In this document: positions 55,211-64,000 of the stretch, one piece after another
Position numbering within the stretch: position 1 is the stretch's first letter
Layout: each line of letters starts with the position of its first letter
NCBI GenBank assembly: GCA_024509875.1
Contig: JAMPIV010021232.1
Coordinates: 62,001-126,000, forward strand
Direction: 5' to 3'
DNA from: Oreohelix idahoensis
Taxonomy: Eukaryota; Mollusca; Gastropoda; Stylommatophora; Oreohelicidae
Length of the DNA stretch: 64,000 nt
Program-made: the position numbers and the translations under genes
Notes under the pieces: model-generated
The model's input: only the letters and a program-made list of their open reading frames with translations
Databases searched by the model: none
Told to the model about the DNA's origin: nothing

Positions 55211-58200
55211 ATGGCTACATTTGAGCACTTTATTGAGCAGGGTAAATTGCTTGGGAAGACTGGTGATAAGTTAGAAGAATTTGCAACTGCTCAATATGAT
55301 AAAGCAATGGACGCTGAACAAAAGAAACTGCAGATGCAGGTGGAAATTAAAAGATTAGAAAAACAAGCTGAGGCTGAAGAAAAGAAGTTACAAAGAGAAG
55401 CAGAAGCAAAAGCTGAAGAGAAAAGACTACAGATTGAGGCTGAAAATAAAAGATTTGAAATAGAGGCTGAAAATAAAAGACTTGAAAGAGAATCTGAAGA
55501 GAGAAAAGCAAAAATGGAGCATGAAGAAAAAATCTTAGCTTTGGAAGTTGAGAAATTAAAGGTGATGAACATGGGTAATGCTAATGATGCAAATAAGGTC
55601 TCAGATAAGACTAATGCAAGCACTTTCAAGCTTAATCTACCACCATTCAATGCTTCCATCGACGATATAACATTCTATCTGGACAGATTTGAAACTACAT
55701 GTAAAGTACATAACATAGATAAATCATTGCAGGTTTATCATTTGTCCAAAATACTTAGAGGTGATGCTATGAATATGTTAAGCATGGTAGATGAGCCTGA
55801 CAAGAACAACTATGATGTTGTCAGGGCTATGTTGTTAAAGAAATACCAACTTGACGAAGACGGCTATCGTCTTCAATTTAAAAATATGTTGCCAGAAACT
55901 GGTGTGCAATTCTCTGAATTCATTTCAAAGATACGTCTTACATTTTTACGTTGGGTGGAGCTGTCTAAGATAGAAAAAACTTATGAAGGACATATAGACT
56001 TAATACTTAGAGACAAAGTCATGTCTTCTGTTAATGAGTCTTTCCTTGCTTTCCTTCATGAACGTAAACCTAAAACAATAAAAGAAATGGAAGATTTCTG
56101 TAGCCAATACATAACTGCTCATCCTCACGCAACCATTGGTAACTCTAAAGTAAAAGAAGGTCTGCCAGTTGCTTCGGCAGCACCTTATGGTCAAAACTCT
56201 AGTAATAGATTCCAACAAAATTTTGATAGGAAAAGTAACCGTAGTTACGGTCAAAATTATGGAAATCAATTTCAGGGTGATTCTTCTTCGAAGAATTGGA
56301 GACGAGCTGACAGTCCTCGTTACTACCAACCTAATAATTTTAGGCATTTTAGAAGAGGATATGATAACAGAGGCTTTTCCTCGCGTAAACCTCAAAACCA
56401 AACAAATAGATGTTCACATCAATGTGGACATGATAATAATCATGGAAACTGTAGTTCGAAACATGATAACAGTTATAATAGAGACAATAATAACTACAGA
56501 GACAATAACAACAGTGATAACTTCAGAGGTAATAGTAGTCGCGGTAGATCTCAATACAAAAAAAAGAGATATCAGCAGGCTAACTCGGTTCAACAAGAAT
56601 CTCAAGGAGCCTGTAATCAGGTTTCTGATAATAAAAACTCTGACGCTGTCACTTGTTCTTCTTTTGACTTTGGGAGAGCAAACAAGAGCCCCCAATGCAG
56701 TACTCTGTTCGAAACAACTACAATATCGACGTTGAGTTGTGGTCACCCTCTCCCCGCTCTTCCTGCTTCGGTTGCACATGACGGGAGAGGTTCTCTAATC
56801 CTACATAAGGGTCTTGTTAATAATACTCCGGTCTCACTACTCTTCGATTCCGGATGCACCACTATTGGTGTTAGACAATCGCTTGTAGATCCATCCTGTG
56901 CGACAGGAAGGGTTATCAAATGTGTCACATTTGGCGGCACTCTAGAGAAATATCCTACTGCTGTAATTCACATTGCCACTCCTTTCTTTACGGGAGATGT
57001 GCATGCCTGTCTCTTACCTAATCCAATTGCGGACCTTATTATTGGTCGTATCCACGGAGTTAGGGAATGTACCCCACAGCAGATTGCTGCTTGGGAAGAT
57101 GATAATATGCAAGCTACCAATGCAGTGGTTACAAGAGCACAAGCTCTACAAACACCGCAAACTTCGTTGAATAATGATAATGAAGTTCATAACCAAGATA
57201 GTACCTTGGTTATTTCTCGTGACTCGTTCATAAAATTACAAGAAGAAGATCCTACGCTAAAGAAATTCTTCATTCTTGCGAAGAAAGGTGATCCAAATAA
57301 GGATACACAAAGAAAATCTTGGATAGAAATGAAAAACGGCGTACTGGTACGTATGATACAAGACTCGGCTACGTCAGCACATTCGCAAATTCTTGTTCCC
57401 AAGAGTATGAGAGTGCAAATATTGCAACATGCTCATGACTCGCAATGTGCTGGACACATGGGATTTTCCCGTACAAAGTCGAGAGTCCTTGCGGCTTTCT
57501 TTTGGCCCTTTGTTAACAAGGACATCCGTATATACTGCCGATCATGTCAGGTATGTCAGGAGGTCAAATCTAGAGGACCACGACATGCTGCGCCTATCCA
57601 GGCTGCTGACATCCCTATTCGGCCATTCCAAAAAATGGCCATAGATATTATTGGCCCTTGTAAGATAAAGTCGGCCAGAGGACATCAGTTTATCCTTACA
57701 TGTGTCGATATGTGCACACGTTGGCCAGAGGCTATCCCTCTAAAGAGCATATCTACTACAGATATCGCAGATGCTCTTTGGCTGATATTTTCTCGCTTGG
57801 GGTTCCCCAGAGAAATACTGTCAGACCATAGCACTCAACTCATATCTGATACTATGTCTCAAGTAATGTCTACCTTACACATTAAAAGATCTCTCAGTAG
57901 CATCTATCATCCTATGTCTAATGGGTTAGTTGAGCGTCTGAATAGAACGCTCAAGACTTTACTTGGTAAGATAACTGAAGACCATCCTCAAGATTGGGAC
58001 AGGGTTTTACCTGCGGCTCTCTTTGCCTATAGAGAGGTCCCAAACGAGCACACAGGATTTTCTCCCTTTGAACTTGTCTTCGGCGCGCGTCCGCGCGGCC
58101 CTATGTCTTTATTACACGATCTCATCACTGCCGATGATATTAGTGATGACACTCAATCTTCATATGAGTATGTCATTGCTCTTAGGCAAAAGATCATTGA

Positions 58201-60028
58201 GGCATGCAAACTAGCGACTGCTTCGTCAGAAATTGCTAAAGAAAAAGCAAGGCAGTTTGCTAACAAGAACAGATGTCTACGACAACTTTGTCCAGGTGAC
58301 AAAGCATTCGTCCTACTCCCCAGTAGGGAAAATAGACTTCTGATTGCATGGAAAGGTCCATATGCAATAGTCTCACGAATTTCCGATGTTGACTATGTGG
58401 TCGATATAGATGGAAAGCATAAAACTTTCCATATCAACATGCTGACGGAATTTCATGAGCGTCCAGACTATTTGCTGCCTATTTTCCAGGCAAAGGACGA
58501 ATCTTCTGTACCTCATGGTCATTACTCATCCCTGTCTGTCATACAGGATGAGGAATCTGTTTTTTCTGATGTCGATCTCCCTCTTCCAGTGGTTCCACTA
58601 CATTCTATGGAATCTTGGAAAGATGTGTCCATTTCTCCTAATCTTTCTGTTGATGAACATCGTCAAGTCTCGTCGATGTTACAGACATTTAAGGATGTTC
58701 TAACCGACATCCCTGGTCACACGAATGTCATAGAACATGACATTATTCTTACCGACAATAATCCTATTAGGGTTAGGCCGTATCCTATCCCTATACACTT
58801 TCAGTCACAAGTGGAAAAGGAATTGGATGAAATGATCCAATTAAACATAATTGAACCATCGACTTCTCCATATTCTTCTTCCATGGTTATTGTTCGGAAG
58901 AAAGATAAGAACATACGAATTTGCGTTGATTATCGCAAATTAAATCAAGTCACAAAGTTCGATGCTGAACCTATGCCTTTACTGGAAGATCTACTTATTA
59001 GACTTTCTAATTCTAGATTCTTCACTAAACTTGACTTGTCAAAAGGTTATTGGCAAGTGCCTTTAGCAGATCATGCCAAACATCTGACTGCTTTCTCTAC
59101 ACCTAGGGGTTTATTTCAATGGAATGTAATGCCCTTCGGTCTTATGAACGCCCCTGCTACTTTCGTTCGCATGATGCGTCGAATTCTTTCTCATCGTTCA
59201 GATGTCATCGCTTACTTAGATGATATCTGTCTCTTCAGTGATTCTTGGGAAGATCACTATCTGGGTTTATATGACCTACTGTCTACTCTACGTGAGTATA
59301 ATCTGACAGCAAAACCTTCTAAAGCTTATATTGGTTTTGGTGAAATTTCTTTCTTGGGTCATCGCGTTGGTCATGGTCTCTTGAAGACAGAAGACCACAA
59401 TACTTCGAAAATATTGAACATCTCAGTACCTAAGACGAAGAAACAAGTCCGGAGTCTCTTGGGGTTAATTCAATTCTATGGGAGATTTATTCCGAATCTA
59501 TCTTCGATAATGGCACCTCTGTCAACGTTGTTGAAGAAAGGGTCGCCTAATCTGATTCGTTGGTCTCAGGAATGTCAATCTTCCTTAGACCAGATTAAAA
59601 ATATATTTTCTTCTCCTCCCATCCTAAGATTACCTACTCTTGATAGAACTTTTGTTCTTCGAAGTGATGCTTCATCCACTGGGATCGGAGCAGCACTTAT
59701 GCAGGAATATGCTGAAACTCTGTTTCCTGTCATGTACATTTCTAGAAAACTAAATGCGGCAGAGAGGAACTACTCGGTTTTAGACCGTGAATTGTTAGCT
59801 ATGGTTTGGTCTATTCTCAAACTACAAAGATTCCTCCTGGGCGCACATTTCATTCTAGAAACTGATCAGAAAGCTCTTACAGCTATTCAGACTAAGAACT
59901 TGAAGAGTTCGAGATCCACTCGATATGCTATTGCTCTTCAACCTTTTCACTTCACGGTACGAGCTATCCGTGGGTCGGATAATGTGATGGCTGACATTCT
60001 GTCTAGATGCCCACATGATTCCAACTAA
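55211..60028 (+). CDS. Gypsy gag-pol polyprotein with integrase before reverse transcriptase (1605 aa)
   Basis: Residues 25-120 are a Lys/Glu-rich coiled coil; 140-310 a retrotransposon gag domain (LNLPPFNASIDDITFYLDRF); 330-470 an Asn/Arg/Gly-rich region with an atypical Cys/His cluster CSHQCGHDNNHGNC (401-414). Protease: LLFDSGCTT, Asp at 546. Integrase: HDSQCAGHMG and CRSCQVC zinc motif (about 740-780), catalytic D812, D872 and E908 (35 residues between the last two), and a GPY-type C-terminal module (GPYAIVSRISDVDYVV). Reverse transcriptase: KLDLSKGYW (D1275), FGLMNAPATF, YLDD (1337-1338). RNase H: D1486, E1527, D1552 and SDNVMADILSR. All catalytic residues are present. Usual Ty3/gypsy order is RT, RNase H, integrase; here integrase is upstream, as in the Gmr1 group. 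Start chosen as the first ATG of the frame. No frameshift separates gag and pol. Confidence 0.95.
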   Translation: MATFEHFIEQGKLLGKTGDKLEEFATAQYDKAMDAEQKKLQMQVEIKRLEKQAEAEEKKLQREAEAKAEEKRLQIEAENKRFEIEAENKRLERESEERKAKMEHEEKILALEVEKLKVMNMGNANDANKVSDKTNASTFKLNLPPFNASIDDITFYLDRFETTCKVHNIDKSLQVYHLSKILRGDAMNMLSMVDEPDKNNYDVVRAMLLKKYQLDEDGYRLQFKNMLPETGVQFSEFISKIRLTFLRWVELSKIEKTYEGHIDLILRDKVMSSVNESFLAFLHERKPKTIKEMEDFCSQYITAHPHATIGNSKVKEGLPVASAAPYGQNSSNRFQQNFDRKSNRSYGQNYGNQFQGDSSSKNWRRADSPRYYQPNNFRHFRRGYDNRGFSSRKPQNQTNRCSHQCGHDNNHGNCSSKHDNSYNRDNNNYRDNNNSDNFRGNSSRGRSQYKKKRYQQANSVQQESQGACNQVSDNKNSDAVTCSSFDFGRANKSPQCSTLFETTTISTLSCGHPLPALPASVAHDGRGSLILHKGLVNNTPVSLLFDSGCTTIGVRQSLVDPSCATGRVIKCVTFGGTLEKYPTAVIHIATPFFTGDVHACLLPNPIADLIIGRIHGVRECTPQQIAAWEDDNMQATNAVVTRAQALQTPQTSLNNDNEVHNQDSTLVISRDSFIKLQEEDPTLKKFFILAKKGDPNKDTQRKSWIEMKNGVLVRMIQDSATSAHSQILVPKSMRVQILQHAHDSQCAGHMGFSRTKSRVLAAFFWPFVNKDIRIYCRSCQVCQEVKSRGPRHAAPIQAADIPIRPFQKMAIDIIGPCKIKSARGHQFILTCVDMCTRWPEAIPLKSISTTDIADALWLIFSRLGFPREILSDHSTQLISDTMSQVMSTLHIKRSLSSIYHPMSNGLVERLNRTLKTLLGKITEDHPQDWDRVLPAALFAYREVPNEHTGFSPFELVFGARPRGPMSLLHDLITADDISDDTQSSYEYVIALRQKIIEACKLATASSEIAKEKARQFANKNRCLRQLCPGDKAFVLLPSRENRLLIAWKGPYAIVSRISDVDYVVDIDGKHKTFHINMLTEFHERPDYLLPIFQAKDESSVPHGHYSSLSVIQDEESVFSDVDLPLPVVPLHSMESWKDVSISPNLSVDEHRQVSSMLQTFKDVLTDIPGHTNVIEHDIILTDNNPIRVRPYPIPIHFQSQVEKELDEMIQLNIIEPSTSPYSSSMVIVRKKDKNIRICVDYRKLNQVTKFDAEPMPLLEDLLIRLSNSRFFTKLDLSKGYWQVPLADHAKHLTAFSTPRGLFQWNVMPFGLMNAPATFVRMMRRILSHRSDVIAYLDDICLFSDSWEDHYLGLYDLLSTLREYNLTAKPSKAYIGFGEISFLGHRVGHGLLKTEDHNTSKILNISVPKTKKQVRSLLGLIQFYGRFIPNLSSIMAPLSTLLKKGSPNLIRWSQECQSSLDQIKNIFSSPPILRLPTLDRTFVLRSDASSTGIGAALMQEYAETLFPVMYISRKLNAAERNYSVLDRELLAMVWSILKLQRFLLGAHFILETDQKALTAIQTKNLKSSRSTRYAIALQPFHFTVRAIRGSDNVMADILSRCPHDSN

Positions 60029-60779
60029 TACTTCTGTTCTATTTCTATATATACGACAGAGCCATAACACACCTATATTACTACAATACATTAGCACATC
60101 TGTCCTCACTTTAGGTGAACACATACTATTGTGCTTTGTTATCATCTTCTTCTGTTCCATCTTTAATATAAGAAGAAGACTGAGTAGTTAATATAAGGGC
60201 CGAAAGTTCACTCGGTCACAATTGTTAATAATAATGTATTGTATAGTATGAAACTTAATGGCTATTAAATAGAATTATGTTGGTTGTTTTTTCTCAGCAC
60301 GTTATTGTTGATCTGAGAAGCTACCTTTCTGTTGTCAAACATGGAGAGTTCCACATTGTACAGTTTCTTTGGAACAACAGGAGATGTGTCCTGGATCGTC
60401 ATATGTTTAATTTCATTGTGTAATGGTAATATTAAACATTTAGATAATGTAATATTTAACATTCAATATCAGATGTGTACATCCATTCTAAGCGGTATTA
60501 GATTATGACACTGCTATTTGATTATAATGATATGAACTTGCATATTTATATTGTATTTTCATGCAAGCGTAATGTGTGTTGGTGGCACCTCCCCGATATA
60601 TTTTTGAATCAGATTTTTTATCTGTTGAGAAATATTCTCACCAGACACTTTATGTGTCAATTTAGCCTCATATTAGGCAGTGCAATTACTTATCCCCGCA
60701 TTATTCGTGCGTTGTTAACCCGGTTTTGGTTTTACTCTTGGATATTTAAAAAAAAAAAAGTTGCACATTTTTTTTTATC
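60029..60779 (+). other. Gypsy 3' noncoding region
   Basis: 750 bp between the gag-pol stop and the polypurine tract. No envelope or other extra protein frame of credible size. An A run and T run occur at 60750-60776. Confidence 0.8.
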
Positions 60780-60791
60780 GGGAGGTGGCGG
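60780..60791 (+). other. Candidate polypurine tract
   Basis: GGGAGGTGGCGG lies three bases before the 3' LTR, where the plus-strand primer is expected. It includes two pyrimidines, so it is imperfect. Confidence 0.6.
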
Positions 60792-60794
60792 TAA

Positions 60795-62204
60795 TGTTGC
60801 TGCTAAAAACTTGTCGCAACTTATTCTGACCATGCATTCTGACTATAGTTAATTTTTTAATGCATGGGAAGGAACTCATGAAATTGTAGTCACTTTTATT
60901 TCTACAGTCGTCTAATCTTGATAGCTATCGTTAAGAAGTTGTCTTATCTTGATAGCTAGGGTTGCCGATAGTTGTGTGAACGATTTTGAGTCACGACCAT
61001 ATATGGAGCGCTCAGATCGTCAGTTCTTTGAAAACAGTTGGCAATCGCTATGTTTCAAGATTCATTTCCTTTTAAGGTAATAGGTCTTAAGTCGAACATC
61101 GTAGAACATTCTTCGTTTCGTAAATTGGCCTGAGTTGTATTCGATTCGCGTGTTCTGCGCATGTCCCTTTTTGTGGCGTTGTTTAAACGATTTCCGCCCA
61201 GGTGAGTCTGAGCAGAGAAGCTGTGAAGGCGAGACGTAGCTATGTGCTAGTCTTCGCTTCAGTTTATTCAGGAAGGAGTCCTCATTATTGTAGTTCCTTT
61301 TTTGAGATGATATATCTCCATGTTATTCCTAATGCCTGGAGGCATATGTGATTATTCAGTTTATTCCTGATGAACAGGTAAATGAATCCTTTTTTTTTTG
61401 CTAAGTGACTTTATCGCCATCTTGTGATGTTGACTTTCGCTTAGCCTGCCTTATGATCCACTTATATTGTCACGCATCGATTGATGCCTGTCCTACGGAC
61501 TACTTGCTTCCTGAACTTTGTTGATGGATCTAGGTTTGATACCTTTGCTGTATAAGGAACATAGAGAACGATAATGTGGCGCTCAAAAGACATGCCTGTC
61601 TTGTTGAGGTCAAAAATAGGAGACCAGATTTAATCTCCTAGTTGATATCTACTAGCTCTTATGGAAAGGGGAAGTTTACTACCTGACTACATGTCCAGCG
61701 GTCTACGATATCCTAAAAGGCATATCATGTACATTAATATTATGCTGTTTGCTGTGCCTGTTGAATCGACTACTTCATGATACAATGACTGTTGTACTAT
61801 CCCTGTGATGTTTTTCTGCATAACGATGTCCATGCATTTTGTCATTGTGGCGTACAATATATATTGCCAAAAACCCATCACTGCTGTTTAAAGCTTGATT
61901 GACTTTTTCACATCGTGAGTTAACGTGACGTCATTGTGTGGATTGCCTTGTTCGTAATGCTCACTGTTTGTATACACATCTGTATCCTTACATCACACTT
62001 AAACCAGACTACAGACACCAAGTTACTACGCCTCATCATCCCTGGTGTCTGAGGGTGGCACACTACTCTGCAAAGGCCAGGATCATCATACCTTGAGAGA
62101 AGCAGATGAATTACAACACCCTCAACGTTGTGTGGCAAATGTGACATCCTCCACAGAACATTTATCAACACATATAATACTTAAACAACACTTGCTACGC
62201 AACA
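60795..62204 (+). repeat. 3' LTR of the gypsy element (1410 bp)
   Basis: Begins TGTTGCTGCTAAAAAC and ends TTGCTACGCAACA, then CACTG. Positions about 61970-62175 contain some 202 bp absent from the 5' LTR. The rest aligns at over 99% by eye. Confidence 0.95.
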
Positions 62205-63125
62205 CACTGCTTGGGTGATCCAAGGAGATTTGACCTGTCGTTTCACACGAACTTCTTTAGTTGGTGCGTGATTATCAAACACATAAAGAAAGATACGTGT
62301 CCAATGGGCAATGGCGTCATCGGGATCAGAAATCTGGTAAACACTGGCAAAAGGTGCAGTTCGCAAATCATGTAAAAATAGTTCACGGTTGAAATTTTTA
62401 AAACTTCTAAATTTAATACTGATATGTTTATTTCTTGGAGCTTTATATTTATTCTTTGACCACGTGCAACATATAGGATAGTGGTCACTCATCGCGACAG
62501 TAGGAACAGAGCATTCTATAATGTTTTCTGCACAGGTGACGTAGATGTGGTCAATTGTTGTGGATGATGCATTTGTTACCCTGGTAGGCTGGTTGACTAT
62601 TTGTTTTAGGTTGTAAGATAGTATGATGTTTTCCCACGTTTGGTTTGTGTTATGCATGTCGATGTTGAAATCGCCTAGAAGAATAATTTCTTTGGCAGTG
62701 GTAAATACTTTATCCATCATAGTGGTGAAATCTTCGTACCAGATGGCTCCTGCACTGGGATTTCTATAAAGATACCCGACTAGAAATTGTCCCTGAGTCG
62801 GTAGTTTTATTTCTAACCATATGCACTCGGTCTCTGCTGTCTCTAAATCGCTTCTGTGGCGATAACTAATAGAAGTGGAAATATATACTACTATACCTGT
62901 TTCTAGCTTTCTACTTGAGTCTCGCCGAACTGTTTTAAAGCCATTTAGGGCAATTTCATCATCTGATATTTTGTCGTTTAAACGACTTTCGGAAAGTCCA
63001 AAAACATGAAAATTTTTATTCAGAATTTGTGTAAGCTCAGGAAGTTTGCCTAATAAATGGTAAATGTTCAGGTGGCCCAGCCGTAAACCATCCTTAATTA
63101 GCCATTGTGTCTGATAGGTATGCAT
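62205..63125 (-). pseudogene. CR1/L2-like LINE ORF2, endonuclease part
   Basis: Starts at Met 63125. GHLNIYHLLGKLPEL, FGLSESRLND (catalytic Glu), VVYISTSISYRHR, ILLGDFNIDMHN, TTIDHIYV and SDHYPICCTW give the full endonuclease fold of about 235 residues, then the linker up to SPWITQAV at the insertion point. About 10 codons after it in the open frame are LTR sequence. Confidence 0.93.
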
Positions 63126-63130
63126 TTTAT

Positions 63131-64000
63131 TTTGGCGAGTGTTTTAAAAAGGAAAATAACAAAAGCAATTTTAGATACGAAACCTACGAAAATTTAAACT
63201 AATTAACGTCACCAAGTAAGTGAAAATACAAATGTTAGTACTTAACGTACGAACGCTTGGTACAAGTATTGCTAAAAAATTACAATTAACTGAAATTGTC
63301 AGTAGTATATTAAAATAGTCACACAACAGTAGGCACGCACGTTTTCACACCACAACACTAAAATTCTAACAAAGTAATTAAGCAACACTGAGAGAATACG
63401 AATTAAAAAAGTAAATAAAATAAAATAAAATCTTGCAAATTATGAAAAAAACTGTCGAAGGCCTGTAGCCAATGAAATTAGAGTGTTTTGAGAAAGTAAC
63501 AAAGTACTTATTACTTTATGCGTCACAGTAATCAACTAATTGTTCACGGGAGAGACGGCTTTGGTCGCAGGGATTAAGTCAATAACAAAAAACCAAAAAA
63601 ATAAAAAATGAGTGGATTCATCATCGATAATGGATGTCTCTGTCAGGTATATAGTAGGGCCCCCGTTGCACAGACATCATTAGTGCTTGGCTGAGGGATG
63701 CAGGACTGAATTGCATCAGGTATCCAAGTTCTGGGTTCCACTGAGCACGATCAGGAAGGCTACGGGAGGAAGCATGACGACTGTAGATTTCATCTGCAGT
63801 GGTTCCAACACTTGTAGGAGATTTTTGGGTCTGGGACATTGTGGCACTGCTTGTTGAACTGTCATATAATGTGTTTGTGAGGGGCTGTCTTATAGGTAGT
63901 GGAGGAAACATAACATCGTAACGTTCGGCTTCCTGGCTGTATGTGGCGTTCTGTTTTGTGTTAGGTAATTTGTTGGTTACAGAAGCGCTTCTTTGAGGGG
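63131..64000 (-). other. Upstream region of CR1-A, possible ORF1 remnant
   Basis: A 96-codon minus-strand frame (63911-63621) begins MFPPLPIRQPLTNTLYDSST and is Ser/Thr/Pro-rich. It lies about 500 bp upstream of the CR1-A endonuclease on the same strand, the place of ORF1 in CR1-type LINEs, but has no zinc knuckle or PHD-type motif. The remainder is A-rich. The window ends before the element's 5' end can be seen. Confidence 0.3.

Larger units (their letters stand above)
52596..62204 (+). mobile_element. Ty3/gypsy LTR retrotransposon, Gmr1-like, complete (9.6 kb)
   Basis: 5' LTR 52596-53803, 3' LTR 60795-62204, target duplication CACTG at 52591-52595 and 62205-62209, LTR ends TG...CA. One open gag-pol frame (55211-60028) encodes gag, protease, integrase, RT and RNase H in that order. 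There is no envelope frame. The first 1.17 kb of the LTRs differ by about five substitutions and one T-run length, so the insertion is young. The open frame and intact catalytic residues suggest it was active recently. Confidence 0.95.
50343..63130 (-). mobile_element. CR1/L2-like LINE, copy A, split by the gypsy element
   Basis: 3' tail: six TTCG units (50343-50371), 3' UTR to 50679, RT from 50680 to 52595, then the endonuclease from 62205 to 63125. The 9.6 kb between is the gypsy retrotransposon with CACTG duplications. Removing it and one duplication leaves the reading frame continuous from WITQAV into LDAMRQRD. The copy is inserted in RTE-like LINE copy 3 and its 5' end is near or beyond 63130. 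Confidence 0.92.

Noticed and set aside
55291..56779. Antisense frames opposite gag
   Set aside because: They are shadows of the gag reading frame's biased composition.
60505..60852. Envelope gene downstream of pol
   Set aside because: The 115-codon frame is short, runs into the LTR and shows no signal peptide, cleavage or fusion features.
53489..61881. Identical 64-codon antisense frames in both places
   Set aside because: They lie in the two LTRs and are identical because the LTRs are duplicates; no recognised domain.

Overview
The window is animal nuclear DNA. It has one spliced host gene, an annexin with introns of 1.1 to 8.1 kb, set in a dense field of nested transposable elements. There is no bacterial gene organisation. 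The mix of RTE/CFDP2-like, CR1/L2-like and I/Nimb-like (RNase H-bearing) LINEs, a Tigger and a piggyBac DNA transposon, a Helitron end, several tRNA-derived SINEs and a Ty3/gypsy element suggests an invertebrate. I would guess a lophotrochozoan such as a mollusc, but this is an inference from element families and no single feature proves it.

Positions 1-25,200 hold the annexin gene on the + strand. Seven coding exons are visible (3645-3739, 7374-7487, 8919-9009, 11733-11869, 12974-13163, 21255-21436, 25113-25178). They encode about 290 residues from the end of the first annexin repeat to the stop. The 5' exons lie left of the window. Its introns contain a solo LTR-like element (4122-6850), a Helitron 3' end (8356-8880), SINEs, LINE fragments, and a Tigger transposon (13451-20286) that was split by a nearly intact 4.5-kb I/Nimb-like LINE (14709-19253).

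Positions 25,200-33,240 are repeat-rich: a TTAA-flanked piggyBac element (25904-29160) whose 3' half is a 396-bp tandem array, SINEs, many copies of a roughly 150-bp repeat here called Rep-A, a 36-bp minisatellite, and possibly the annexin 3' UTR exon. Positions 33,290-39,990 are a second, decayed I/Nimb-like LINE split by a second copy of the large LTR-like element (35159-37727). Positions 40,000-46,080 are mostly uncharacterised AT-rich DNA with a decayed, highly charged coding-like tract (43490-45420).

Positions 46,085 to the end form a stack of insertions. An RTE-like LINE (+) was hit by two CR1/L2-like LINEs (-). One of these (CR1-B) carries a 1.9-kb block bounded by 13-bp target duplications. 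The other (CR1-A) carries an apparently complete Ty3/gypsy retrotransposon (52596-62204) with a single 1605-codon gag-pol frame. In that polyprotein the integrase precedes reverse transcriptase and RNase H. This is the unusual order of the Gmr1 group and the most notable feature of the window.

Insertion order can be read from target-site duplications: CACTG around the gypsy element, ACATC and CAGTG around the two LTR-like elements, AGAGAGC around the LINE in Tigger, TA around Tigger, TTAA around piggyBac.
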